Positions 22,436-30,327 of a DNA stretch of 64,000 bases are shown one piece after another. Under the pieces are notes generated by a model that saw only the letters and a list, made by a program, of their open reading frames with translations, was not told the origin of the DNA and did not search any database. The translations under genes and the position numbers were made by a program. The stretch lies in NCBI RefSeq assembly GCF_021295395.1, contig NZ_JAIWOU010000001.1, positions 2,496,501-2,560,500 on the forward strand. Direction: 5' to 3'. Each line of letters starts with the position of its first letter. Within the stretch, counting starts at the first letter, position 1. The stretch comes from Komagataeibacter sp. FNDCR2 (GTDB lineage Bacteria > Pseudomonadota > Alphaproteobacteria > Acetobacterales > Acetobacteraceae).

Positions 22436-22987
22436 CTAGAACGGGATTTCATCATCCAGGTCGCTGCCGCCGGCGGGCGCGTCCCAGCCACCACCGCCAC
22501 CGCCGCCACCCGCCGGGCGGTCGTTGTTCCGCTGGGGCTGGCTGCGGGCTGGCGCGCTATAGCCACCGCCACCGCCGCCATAGCTTCCGCCGCCGTAACC
22601 GCCGCCCGCGTCATCGCCGCCGCCTTCGCCGCCACGGTTGCTGTCCAGCAGCACCAGGTCGCCACGGAAGCGGTCCACCACCACTTCGGTCGTGTAACGG
22701 TCCTGCCCGCTCTGGTCGGTCCATTTGCGGGTCTGGAGCGAGCCTTCCAGATAGACCTTGCGGCCCTTGCGCAGGAAGCGCTCGGCCACGTCGCCGATGC
22801 GTTCGTTGAATATGACCACCCGGTGCCATTCGGTCCGCTCGCGGCGTTCGCCCGATGCGCGGTCATTCCATGTGTCGCTGGTCGCCAGTGTGAGCGAGAC
22901 GATCTTCGCCCCGTTCTGGCTGGTGCGGACCTCCGGGTCCTTGCCCAGATTGCCCACGAGAATGACCTTGTTGACGCTGCCCGCCAT
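22436..22987 (-). CDS. ssb: Single-stranded DNA-binding protein
   Basis: Binds single-stranded DNA in replication, repair and recombination. The 183-residue product has the OB fold in residues 1-110 ([38 protein letters not shown]), a glycine-rich disordered linker with some arginine and tyrosine, and the acidic C-terminal tip DLDDEIPF that recruits partner proteins. It lies upstream of gyrA with 154 bases between them and diverges from uvrA, a common alphaproteobacterial arrangement. Confidence 0.97.
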   Translation of the reverse strand: MAGSVNKVILVGNLGKDPEVRTSQNGAKIVSLTLATSDTWNDRASGERRERTEWHRVVIFNERIGDVAERFLRKGRKVYLEGSLQTRKWTDQSGQDRYTTEVVVDRFRGDLVLLDSNRGGEGGGDDAGGGYGGGSYGGGGGGYSAPARSQPQRNNDRPAGGGGGGGGWDAPAGGSDLDDEIPF

Positions 22988-23251
22988 ATGCTGTCCTGCT
23001 GCAGTTCGAGTATCGGGACCGGCAGATACGGGCCGGAGCCCCTGCCGGGAGCCGCCCGGGCCGCCTGCTGGCGACCGTCGCGGAATATGCGCGGCGATCC
23101 TACAGGAAACTCCCGCTCATTGCGAGTGCGCGCGCGGGGTATGGCCCACGGGCCTTGTCGCGGCGGGCGGGGGAAGCCAGATATGGGACCAGCCGGCATG
23201 CGATGCCGGGCGGCATCCGGTTCCCCGCGGGGAGCGGAACAGGGAGAGTTC

Positions 23252-26200
23252 ATGAGCATTTCTTCACGCCCGGCGCGGGTTCCGGCGGGCCAGCATGTCA
23301 GCCAGCAGTCAATCCGCGTGCGCGGCGCGCGGGCGCATAACCTGAAAAACGTGGATGTCGACATTCCCCGTGACGCGCTGACGGTCATGACCGGGCTTTC
23401 GGGGTCGGGCAAGTCCTCGCTCGCCTTCGACACCATCTATGCCGAGGGGCAGCGCCGTTACGTGGAAAGCCTCTCGGCCTATGCGCGGCAGTTCCTTGAG
23501 CTCATGGGCAAGCCCGATGTCGATTCGATCGAGGGCCTGTCCCCCGCCATTTCCATCGAGCAGAAGACCACATCCAAGAATCCCCGCTCCACCGTCGGCA
23601 CGGTGACGGAGGTGCATGACTACATGCGCCTGCTCTGGGCGCGCGCGGGCGTACCCTATTCCCCCGCCACCGGCCTGCCGATCGAGGCGCAGACGATCAG
23701 CCAGATGGTGGACCGTGTCATGGCCATGGCGGAGGGCACGCGCCTCATGCTGCTGGCCCCGGTGCTGCGCGACCGCAAGGGCGAGTGCAGGAAGGAACTG
23801 GCGGAACTCCAGCGCAAGGGCTTCACGCGCGTCAAGGTGGACGGCACGCTGTACACCATCGAGGAGGTGCCGGATCTCAACCGCCGCCTGCGCCACACGG
23901 TGGAGGCCGTGGTGGACCGCGTGGTGGTGAAGGAAGGAATCGAAAGCCGCCTGGCCGACAGTTTCGAGACCGCGCTCGGCCTGTCCGACGGGCTGGTCTA
24001 TGCCGAGGAGGTGGTGAAGAACGCGCCCGAGGGCAGCGAACCCCCGCGCACGGTCTTCTCCTCCCGCTTCGCCTGCCCCGTCAGCGGTTTCACGCTGGAG
24101 GAGGTCGAGCCCCGCCTGTTCTCCTTCAACGCGCCGCAGGGGGCCTGCCCCGCCTGTGACGGAATCGGGCAGGAAACATTCTTCGATCCCCGCCTGATCG
24201 TGCCCGACGAATCGCTCTCGCTCGGCGCGGGGGCGATCGCCCCGTGGCGCAACAGCCAGAGCCCGTACTACACCCAGACCCTGGCCGCCATCGCCGCGCA
24301 TTACGGGGTGTCGATGGAGACCCCGTGGGAAGACCTGCCCGAAGGCGTGCGCGATGTGATCCTTGAGGGCGGGAAAGACCCGATCGAGTTCACTTACCGT
24401 GATGAACGGCGCAGCTACAGCCTGACCAAGCCATTCGAGGGCGTCGTGACCAACCTGCGCCGCCGCATGGCGGAGACCGACAGCGCATGGGTGCGTGAGG
24501 AACTGTCGCGCTACCAGTCCGAAAAGCCCTGCCATGTCTGTGACGGCGCGCGCCTGCGGCCCGAGGCCCTGTCCGTGCGGGTAGCGGGCATGAACATCGC
24601 GCAGGCGTCGGATATGCCGATCAGCCGGGCGCTGGAATGGTTCGGCACGGTGGAGGCCACGCTCACGCCCCAGCGCGCCGAGATCGCGCACCGCATATTG
24701 CGCGAAATCCTCGACCGCCTGCGTTTTCTGGATGATGTGGGGCTGGATTACCTGACACTTTCACGCGGCTCGGCCACGCTTTCGGGCGGGGAGAGCCAGC
24801 GCATCCGGCTGGCCAGCCAGATCGGCTCCGGGCTGACCGGGGTGCTGTACGTGCTGGATGAACCCTCCATCGGCCTGCACCAGCGCGATAACGAGCGCCT
24901 GCTGGGCACGCTGGACCGGCTCAAGAAACTGGGCAACACGCTCATCGTGGTCGAGCATGACGAGGATGCGATCCGTGCCGCCGACTGGCTGATCGACATG
25001 GGGCCGGGGGCCGGGGTGAATGGCGGCCATATCGTGGCTGCGGGCACCCCGGCGGAAGTCGCGGCCAACCCCGCCAGCCTGACGGGGGATTACCTGTCGG
25101 GCCGCCGGTGCATTCCCGTGCCCGCCCGGCGCCGCACGGCGGCCGAAGGGCGCGAACTGGTGCTGCGCGGGGCCACGGGCAACAACCTCAAGGACGTGAC
25201 GGCGCATTTCCCGCTGGGCACGTTTACATGCGTGACCGGCGTGTCCGGCGGCGGCAAGTCCACGCTGGTGATCGATACGCTGTACAAGGCCCTGTCGCGG
25301 CGGCTGATGGGATCGGGCCAGAACCCGGCCCCCTATGAAGCCATCGACGGGCTGGACCAGCTCGACAAGATCATCGACATCGACCAGTCCCCCATCGGGC
25401 GCACGCCGCGCTCGAACCCGGCCACCTATACCGACCTGTTCGGCCCGATCCGTGACTGGTTTGCCGAACTGCCTGAAAGCAAGGCGCGCGGCTACAAGGC
25501 GGGCCGCTTCTCCTTCAACGTCAAGGGCGGGCGGTGCGAGGCCTGCCAGGGCGACGGCGTGCTCAAGATCGAGATGCACTTCCTGCCCGACGTGTTCGTC
25601 ACCTGCGATACCTGCAAGGGCGCGCGCTACAACCGCGAGACGCTGGAGGTGAAATTCCGGGGCAAGTCCATTGCCGATGTGCTGGCCATGTCGGTGGATG
25701 AGGCGCTGCCCTATTTCTCCGCCGTGCCACGCATCCATGACCGGCTGGCCATATTGCAGAAGGTGGGGCTGGGCTACGTCGCCCTGGGCCAGCAGGCCAC
25801 CACGCTTTCGGGGGGGGAGGCGCAGCGCGTCAAGCTGTCCAAGGAACTGGCGCGCAGGGCCACGGGGCGCACGCTCTACATCCTTGATGAACCGACCACC
25901 GGCCTGCATACGGAAGATGTGCGCAAGCTGCTCGAAGTGCTGCACGCGCTGGTCGATCAGGGCAATACGGTGGTGGTGATCGAGCATAACCTCGAAGTCA
26001 TCAAGACAGCCGACTGGGTGATCGACATGGGCCCGGAGGGCGGTGACGGGGGCGGCCGGATCGTGGCCAGCGGCACGCCCGAACAGATCGCGGCCTGCGC
26101 CGCCAGCCATACCGGGCGATTCCTCAAGCCCCTGCTGGGTGACAGGCCGGAGGCGCCGGTCGCGCCGCCGCCCGCCACAAAGGGGCGCGGCAAAAAAGCC

Positions 26201-26275
26201 ACACTGGCCAAAGCGCCCGAGAATGTAAAAAAGAAGGCAAAACCGGCAAAAGCCGGGCGCAAAACGGCAAAGTAA
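23252..26275 (+). CDS. uvrA: UvrABC excision nuclease subunit A
   Basis: Damage-recognition ATPase of nucleotide excision repair. The 1007-residue product has two ABC modules: Walker [13 protein letters not shown] near the N terminus and [12 protein letters not shown] in the second half, two signature motifs ([18 protein letters not shown]) and zinc-finger cysteines ([24 protein letters not shown]). The ATG at 23252 follows GGGAGAG; the frame is open far upstream but without homology. The C terminus ends in an extra lysine/alanine-rich tail (about 35 residues) that could bind nucleic acid. It diverges from ssb across 264 bases in which I see no firm LexA box. Confidence 0.98.
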   Translation: MSISSRPARVPAGQHVSQQSIRVRGARAHNLKNVDVDIPRDALTVMTGLSGSGKSSLAFDTIYAEGQRRYVESLSAYARQFLELMGKPDVDSIEGLSPAISIEQKTTSKNPRSTVGTVTEVHDYMRLLWARAGVPYSPATGLPIEAQTISQMVDRVMAMAEGTRLMLLAPVLRDRKGECRKELAELQRKGFTRVKVDGTLYTIEEVPDLNRRLRHTVEAVVDRVVVKEGIESRLADSFETALGLSDGLVYAEEVVKNAPEGSEPPRTVFSSRFACPVSGFTLEEVEPRLFSFNAPQGACPACDGIGQETFFDPRLIVPDESLSLGAGAIAPWRNSQSPYYTQTLAAIAAHYGVSMETPWEDLPEGVRDVILEGGKDPIEFTYRDERRSYSLTKPFEGVVTNLRRRMAETDSAWVREELSRYQSEKPCHVCDGARLRPEALSVRVAGMNIAQASDMPISRALEWFGTVEATLTPQRAEIAHRILREILDRLRFLDDVGLDYLTLSRGSATLSGGESQRIRLASQIGSGLTGVLYVLDEPSIGLHQRDNERLLGTLDRLKKLGNTLIVVEHDEDAIRAADWLIDMGPGAGVNGGHIVAAGTPAEVAANPASLTGDYLSGRRCIPVPARRRTAAEGRELVLRGATGNNLKDVTAHFPLGTFTCVTGVSGGGKSTLVIDTLYKALSRRLMGSGQNPAPYEAIDGLDQLDKIIDIDQSPIGRTPRSNPATYTDLFGPIRDWFAELPESKARGYKAGRFSFNVKGGRCEACQGDGVLKIEMHFLPDVFVTCDTCKGARYNRETLEVKFRGKSIADVLAMSVDEALPYFSAVPRIHDRLAILQKVGLGYVALGQQATTLSGGEAQRVKLSKELARRATGRTLYILDEPTTGLHTEDVRKLLEVLHALVDQGNTVVVIEHNLEVIKTADWVIDMGPEGGDGGGRIVASGTPEQIAACAASHTGRFLKPLLGDRPEAPVAPPPATKGRGKKATLAKAPENVKKKAKPAKAGRKTAK

Positions 26276-26321
26276 GCCCGGCTCCGCGCCATGGATGGGG
26301 CGGTGGAGATAAAAAAACCGG

Positions 26322-26359
26322 GCCGATGGTGCGAAAAACACTTGCATCGCACCATCGGC
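26322..26359 (-). terminator. Strong hairpin between uvrA and speD
   Basis: Perfect 13-base arms GCCGATGGTGCGA and TCGCACCATCGGC around a 12-base loop. An A-run (26311-26317) lies four bases before the left arm, so on the minus strand the hairpin is followed by CCGG and a T7 run, the form of an intrinsic terminator for minus-strand transcripts. On the plus strand it could end uvrA without a U-run or structure the speD leader. A second palindrome, GGGCAATCTTGCCC (26391-26404), lies closer to speD. Confidence 0.6.
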
Positions 26360-26435
26360 TGGCCCTATCAGCGCCTCTCTTGGCCCAAGGGGGCAATCTT
26401 GCCCAACAGGCTATCTACTGGTTTTGGGGTACGTG

Positions 26436-26900
26436 ATGAACGCACTTGCTCAACTGGGGATGGTCTCGGAACACCCGAGCGATAACCAGATTTCTTCAGC
26501 GCCGTTTTCGTCCGAGGACGACCGGAAGGACTATTTCGTCGAGAAAGACGGAATGAAGTTTGCGGGAACGCACCTTCTTGTTGATCTTTGGGACGCCCGG
26601 AATCTAGACGATCCGGAGCAGATCGACCGTACCCTGTGCGAGGCCGCCGTAACGGCCGGGGCCACGATCCTGCACAGCCACTTCCACCACTTCACGCCCA
26701 ATGGCGGCGTGTCGGGCGTGGTGGTCCTGGCGGAAAGCCACATCTCCATCCACACATGGCCCGAGCGGAATTTCGCCGCCGTGGATATTTTCATGTGTGG
26801 GGCGTGCGATCCGCACCTTGCCATTCCGGTCATGCAGCGCCTGTTCCAGGCCGGCCGGATCGAGGTGGACGAGCAGCGCCGTGGGCGCGTCTCGCTCTAG
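26436..26900 (+). CDS. speD: S-adenosylmethionine decarboxylase proenzyme
   Basis: Makes decarboxylated S-adenosylmethionine, the aminopropyl donor for spermidine. It is the small bacterial type (154 residues) that self-cleaves to give a pyruvoyl group: the cleavage site is E100-S101 in LAESHISIHTWPE, and the conserved C121 lies in MCGACDPH. About 35 residues precede the conserved core, longer than usual. The ATG at 26436 is preferred; an in-frame TTG 12 bases upstream is possible. It is followed by an intrinsic terminator and then speE. Confidence 0.95.
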   Translation: MNALAQLGMVSEHPSDNQISSAPFSSEDDRKDYFVEKDGMKFAGTHLLVDLWDARNLDDPEQIDRTLCEAAVTAGATILHSHFHHFTPNGGVSGVVVLAESHISIHTWPERNFAAVDIFMCGACDPHLAIPVMQRLFQAGRIEVDEQRRGRVSL

Positions 26901-26959
26901 CGCCTGGGGCCGGGGTGGTCTTGCCATGCCCGGCCTGCCTTCAGCAAAAATCAGGTATC

Positions 26960-26990
26960 GGGCCGGATGCATGTCCGGCCCGTGCTTTTT
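26960..26990 (+). terminator. Intrinsic terminator between speD and speE
   Basis: GGGCCGGA and TCCGGCCC form a perfect eight-base stem around TGCATG, followed by GTGC and TTTTT. It lies 60 bases after speD and 35 before speE, so it may lower speE expression from a shared transcript. Confidence 0.75.
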
Positions 26991-27024
26991 CATGTGTATT
27001 GATTAGGACGGAAGGGGAACCGCA

Positions 27025-27888
27025 ATGTCCCGTGAGTGGATCAGCGAGGGCCTGTACGAAGGCTGGCGGCAGGAACTGCGTGTGGACCGGCTGCTGGCGC
27101 GGACAAAAAGCGCGTTTCAGGATATCGTCGTGTTCGAGAATGTCGATCTCGGCCGCGTCCTGATGCTTGACGGCGTGGTCCAGATCACCGAGCGGGATGA
27201 GTTCGTCTATCAGGAAATGCTGACCCACGTTCCCCTGCTGGAACATGGTGATGCGAAGCGCGTGCTGATCATCGGCGCGGGTGACGGCGGGGTGCTGCGC
27301 CGCGTGCTTGAGCACGGCACGGTGGAAAAGGCCGTGATGGTCGAGATCGATGGCGACGTGATCGAGCTGTCCAAGACGTTCCTGCCCTCCATCGCGGGTG
27401 ATGCCTGGACCGATCCGCGCGCCGAGGTGATCGTGGGCGACGGGATCGAATACGTCACCAACGCCGCCGATGGCGCGTTTGACGTCATCATCGTGGACAG
27501 CACCGACCCGATCGGCGTGGGCGAGGTGCTGTTTACCGATTCGTTCTACAGACACTGCGCGCGTATCCTCAGCGCCAACGGCATTATCGTGAACCAGTGC
27601 GGCGTGCCGTTCATGCAGGCCGATGAACTGCGGGACACCAGCGCGCGGCGGGCGCAGTTCTTCGCCCATGTCTCGGCCTATGTGGCGGCGGTGCCGACCT
27701 ATGTGGGCGGGTTCATGACGCTGGGTGTCGCGGCCAAGGGCGCCGTTCCGGGCCAGCATTCAGCCGATGTGATCCGCGCGCGCGCGCAAAAGGCCGGGAT
27801 CGGCGCGGACTGCCGTTACTGGACGCCGGAGATGCATGCCGCCTCCTTCATCCTGCCGCCCTATATCGCGAAGAACCTGCCGCGCTGA
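27025..27888 (+). CDS. speE: Spermidine synthase
   Basis: Aminopropyltransferase joining decarboxylated S-adenosylmethionine and putrescine to spermidine. The 287-residue product has the typical opening WISEGLYEGWRQELRV, the LMLDGVVQITERDEFVYQEM segment, the nucleotide-binding IIGAGDGGVLRRVL and the catalytic VDSTDPIGVGE. GGAAGGGG lies upstream of the ATG. With speD it completes spermidine synthesis from putrescine; no ornithine or arginine decarboxylase gene is seen here. Confidence 0.96.
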   Translation: MSREWISEGLYEGWRQELRVDRLLARTKSAFQDIVVFENVDLGRVLMLDGVVQITERDEFVYQEMLTHVPLLEHGDAKRVLIIGAGDGGVLRRVLEHGTVEKAVMVEIDGDVIELSKTFLPSIAGDAWTDPRAEVIVGDGIEYVTNAADGAFDVIIVDSTDPIGVGEVLFTDSFYRHCARILSANGIIVNQCGVPFMQADELRDTSARRAQFFAHVSAYVAAVPTYVGGFMTLGVAAKGAVPGQHSADVIRARAQKAGIGADCRYWTPEMHAASFILPPYIAKNLPR

Positions 27889-27900
27889 ACGGATCGCGTC

Positions 27901-27921
27901 CCCCCGGGTTTTCCCTGGGGG
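27901..27921 (+). terminator. Hairpin after speE
   Basis: CCCCCGGG and CCCTGGGGG pair with one mismatch around TTTT, 12 bases after the speE stop. No downstream T-run of its own, but the adjoining palindromic repeat supplies one. Confidence 0.45.
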
Positions 27922-27927
27922 ATGGAC

Positions 27928-27963
27928 GTTTCCGGGTGCCGCCTTTTTTGAAAAAAAGGCGGC
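27928..27963. repeat. Dispersed palindromic repeat, copy B (partial)
   Basis: GTTTCCGGGTG followed by the near-perfect hairpin GCCGCCTTTTTT-G-AAAAAAAGGCGGC. It matches the left arm and first hairpin of copy A; the second hairpin and right arm are missing. It sits between the convergent speE and monooxygenase genes and should terminate both. Confidence 0.65.
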
Positions 27964-27975
27964 ATAAGGGCCCGT

Positions 27976-28287
27976 TCAGGCCCTTGGCGCATGGCGCGCG
28001 GCCTTGCGCACGCTGATTTCCTTTACACCAAGTTCCTTCACCCCATCGGCGAAGACCTTGAAATGCGGCGTGGCGAGATGGGTCTCGAAGGCGGCTTCAT
28101 CGTCATAGACCTCAAGCAGGATGACGGTCCGCGGGTCATCGAGGGGGGTTACGGCCTCAAAGCGCAGGCAACCCTTCTCATCCGCGACCGAGCGTTCGCT
28201 GTCATAGGCGCAGAGTTCGAGAAACCGCGCGCGGCTTTCGGCGGGAACGTCGAATTCCGCCACGATGGTCAACGGGCTTGTGGTCAT
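27976..28287 (-). CDS. Antibiotic biosynthesis monooxygenase (ABM) domain protein
   Basis: A 103-residue ferredoxin-like-fold protein of the ABM/YgiN group (TIVAEFDVPAESRARFLEL, GCLRFEAVTPLDDPRTVILLEVYDDEAAFETHLATPHF). Members act as small quinol or heme-type monooxygenases or have no known activity; substrate unknown here. I chose the ATG at 28287 because AAGGAG lies nine bases upstream; starts up to 28374 are open but lack a ribosome site. It diverges from the glycine riboswitch. Confidence 0.85.
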   Translation of the reverse strand: MTTSPLTIVAEFDVPAESRARFLELCAYDSERSVADEKGCLRFEAVTPLDDPRTVILLEVYDDEAAFETHLATPHFKVFADGVKELGVKEISVRKAARHAPRA

Positions 28288-28414
28288 GGCCGGGCTCTCC
28301 TTATTCATGTCTCGGTTCCACGATATACGCATGGGCGCGCAGGTGGTGGCCACCCGTATCATGCCGATTTTCATGGATTGACTTGGCGCATCCTGTCATG
28401 TCAAGTCAGTGCTG

Positions 28415-28576
28415 TCGACACGGGAGAGACCGGCCATGCGCCGGCGCCGAAGGAGCAACCGCCCCGGAAACTCTCAGGCCAAAGGACCGGTCGGCCGAGA
28501 CTTCTGGAAAGAGGTATCCCCTGGTGGATACCCGCCGACGGGATAGCGATCTCAGGCACATGCGACAGAAGGGGCA
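28415..28576 (+). promoter_or_regulatory. Tandem glycine riboswitch upstream of gcvT
   Basis: Two successive glycine aptamers. The first (about 28421-28499) carries CGGGAGAGACCGG, the GCCGAAGGAGCAA core and CTCTCAGGCCAAAGGACCG. The second (about 28501-28575) is closed by CTTCTG and CAGAAGGG and contains AAAGAGG, CGCCGACGGGATAGC and ATCTCAGGCACATGCGACAGAAGG. These are the conserved words of the gcvT RNA motif, whose paired domains bind glycine and usually switch on glycine cleavage genes. End points are approximate. Confidence 0.93.
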
Positions 28577-28611
28577 CGTAGAATCCACCCGGATTCGACA
28601 GGAGTGCCGCC

Positions 28612-28758
28612 ATGTCCATCCCGTTGCCCGCCCGTGTTCCCGCCCGTTCCCCGTTTTCCATTTTCCGTTCCGCTGGCGCGTATCGTGCCGCCCTGCCCGC
28701 ATGCGCGCGTGGGCGGGCCCGCGCGCATGCGGATATGCACAAGGCCCAGCCCGCATGA
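28612..28758 (+). CDS. Putative 48-codon ORF between riboswitch and gcvT
   Basis: An ATG at 28612 has AGGAG seven to eight bases upstream and opens a frame that overlaps the gcvT start in an ATGA arrangement (stop at 28756-28758, gcvT ATG at 28755). The predicted basic peptide starts MSIPLPARVPARSPFSIF and is rich in arginine and alanine. It resembles no family I know. It may be a leader frame coupling gcvT translation to riboswitch state, or chance in GC-rich DNA. Confidence 0.35.
   Translation: MSIPLPARVPARSPFSIFRSAGAYRAALPACARGRARAHADMHKAQPA
28697..28732 (+). promoter_or_regulatory. Perfect inverted repeat just upstream of gcvT
   Basis: Thirteen-base perfect arms CCGCATGCGCGCG and CGCGCGCATGCGG around a ten-base loop, ending 22 bases before the gcvT ATG. 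It could be the riboswitch expression platform, a Rho-linked stop or a structure near the gcvT ribosome site (AAGG at 28741-28744). No T-run follows. Confidence 0.55.
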
Positions 28759-29888
28759 ACCAGCCCCTGCTGCGCACCCCGCTTTACGATCTTCATCTTG
28801 AACTCGGTGCCCGCATGGTGCCGTTCGCCGGTTACGAAATGCCGGTGCAGTATCCCGCGGGCGTCATGGCCGAACACCTGCATACCCGTGGGCAGGCCGG
28901 GCTGTTCGATGTCTCCCATATGGGGCAGGTGCGGATCCGCCCCCATTCCGGGCAGGTGGCGGACGCCGCTCGCGCGCTGGAAGCACTGGTGCCCGCCGAT
29001 CTCGTGGCGCTGCGCCCCGGCCGCCAGCGTTACGCCCTGTTCATGACGCCCGATGGCGGCATCAGCGACGATCTCATGGTCACGAATATGGGGGAGTGGC
29101 TGCTGCTGGTGGTCAACGCGGCGTGCAAGGCGGCGGATTTCGCGCATGTGCATAAAGCTCTGGGCGATACCTGCACGGTCGAGATGCTGTCCACGCGCGC
29201 GCTGCTTGCCGTGCAGGGGCCTGCGGCGGAGGCGGCGCTGGCCAGCCTGAACCCGGCGGCGGCCGGGATGCGCTTCATGGATGTGGCGGAGATGGACCTG
29301 GCGGGCGTGCCCTGCATCGTTTCGCGCTCCGGCTATACGGGTGAGGACGGATATGAAATCGGCATGGCGGACGGGGATGCGCTTACGGTGGCGCGCGCCC
29401 TGCTGGCGCAGCCGGGCGTGGCCCCCGCCGGTCTGGGCGCGCGTGACAGCCTGCGGCTTGAAGCCGGGCTGTGCCTGTACGGAACCGATATCGACCTGAC
29501 CACCACGCCGGTCGAGGCCGCGCTGGAATGGTCCATCCAGAAAAGCCGCAGGCCCGGCGGCGCGCGCGCGGGTGGCTATCCGGGGGCGAAGATCGTGGCG
29601 GACCAGTTGGCCGATGGCGCGTCGCGCCGCCGCGTGGGCCTGCGTGCCGAAGGGCGCGCGCCGGTGCGCGGCGGCGCCGAACTGTTTGCCGATGCGGCAG
29701 GCGCCACCCCGGCGGGCCGCGTCACCTCCGGCGCGTTCGGCCCCAGCGTCAATGCCCCCGTGGCCATGGGTTACGTGGCGAATGACCTGTCAGCCCCCGG
29801 CACGCGTCTTTTCGCCGCGGTGCGCGGGCGGCTGCTGCCGGTGCAGGTTACGGCGCTGCCTTTTGTCGCGCCGACATTCCGCCGCTAG
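28755..29888 (+). CDS. gcvT: Glycine cleavage system aminomethyltransferase (T protein)
   Basis: Transfers the methylene group from the aminomethyl-lipoyl arm of H protein to tetrahydrofolate, releasing ammonia. The 377-residue product has VPFAGYEMPVQYPAGVMAEH near the N terminus, LFDVSHMGQ, and SGYTGEDGYEI with the C-terminal barrel (GRVTSGAFGPSV). The ATG at 28755 begins the homology; earlier frame is open but unrelated. It heads gcvT-gcvH-gcvP under the glycine riboswitch; gcvH follows after about 45 bases. Confidence 0.95.
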   Translation: MNQPLLRTPLYDLHLELGARMVPFAGYEMPVQYPAGVMAEHLHTRGQAGLFDVSHMGQVRIRPHSGQVADAARALEALVPADLVALRPGRQRYALFMTPDGGISDDLMVTNMGEWLLLVVNAACKAADFAHVHKALGDTCTVEMLSTRALLAVQGPAAEAALASLNPAAAGMRFMDVAEMDLAGVPCIVSRSGYTGEDGYEIGMADGDALTVARALLAQPGVAPAGLGARDSLRLEAGLCLYGTDIDLTTTPVEAALEWSIQKSRRPGGARAGGYPGAKIVADQLADGASRRRVGLRAEGRAPVRGGAELFADAAGATPAGRVTSGAFGPSVNAPVAMGYVANDLSAPGTRLFAAVRGRLLPVQVTALPFVAPTFRR

Positions 29889-29933
29889 GTCCCGCGTATT
29901 TTCACAGAACTTCCAGATCAATGGAGCATGAGC

Positions 29934-30299
29934 ATGACGGTCTATTACACGAAAGAGCATGAATGGCTGCGCGTTGAGGGCAATGTCGCGGTGATCGGCA
30001 TCACGCCCCATGCGGCGAACGAACTGGGCGAACTGGTCTTTGCCGAGGCGCGCGACCCCGGCACCACCGTCGAGCAGGGTGACAGCGTGGCCGTCGTGGA
30101 ATCGGTCAAGGCGGCATCGGACATCTATGCCCCGATCACGGGGGATGTGCTGTCGTTCAACGATGCGCTGACCGATGACGCCTCCCTCGTCAACCGCGAC
30201 CCGGAGGGGGAAGGCTGGATCGTGCGCATGAACATGGCCGACCCCGCCCAGCTTGACGGCCTGCTGGACGCCGCCGCCTACGCCGCGCTGGTTGGCTGA
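29934..30299 (+). CDS. gcvH: Glycine cleavage system H protein
   Basis: Lipoyl carrier that shuttles the aminomethyl group between P, T and L proteins. The 121-residue product carries the lipoylation lysine K59 in VVESVKAASD, and ELGELVFAEAR before it. Of two ATGs (29928 and 29934) I prefer the second because GGAG at 29923-29926 is seven bases from it and only one from the first. It sits 28 bases before gcvP. Confidence 0.96.
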   Translation: MTVYYTKEHEWLRVEGNVAVIGITPHAANELGELVFAEARDPGTTVEQGDSVAVVESVKAASDIYAPITGDVLSFNDALTDDASLVNRDPEGEGWIVRMNMADPAQLDGLLDAAAYAALVG

Positions 30300-30327
30300 T
30301 CTCATCCCCCCTTTCATCTGACGGAGT

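Noticed and set aside
23220-23251. LexA box before uvrA
   Set aside because: The sequence offers GAAC-N7-GTTC in inverted form overlapping the ribosome site, not the direct repeat used by alphaproteobacterial LexA.
26276-26435. SAM-type riboswitch before speD
   Set aside because: The leader is structured, but I could not match the conserved core of any SAM riboswitch class; kept only as an unexplained hairpin.
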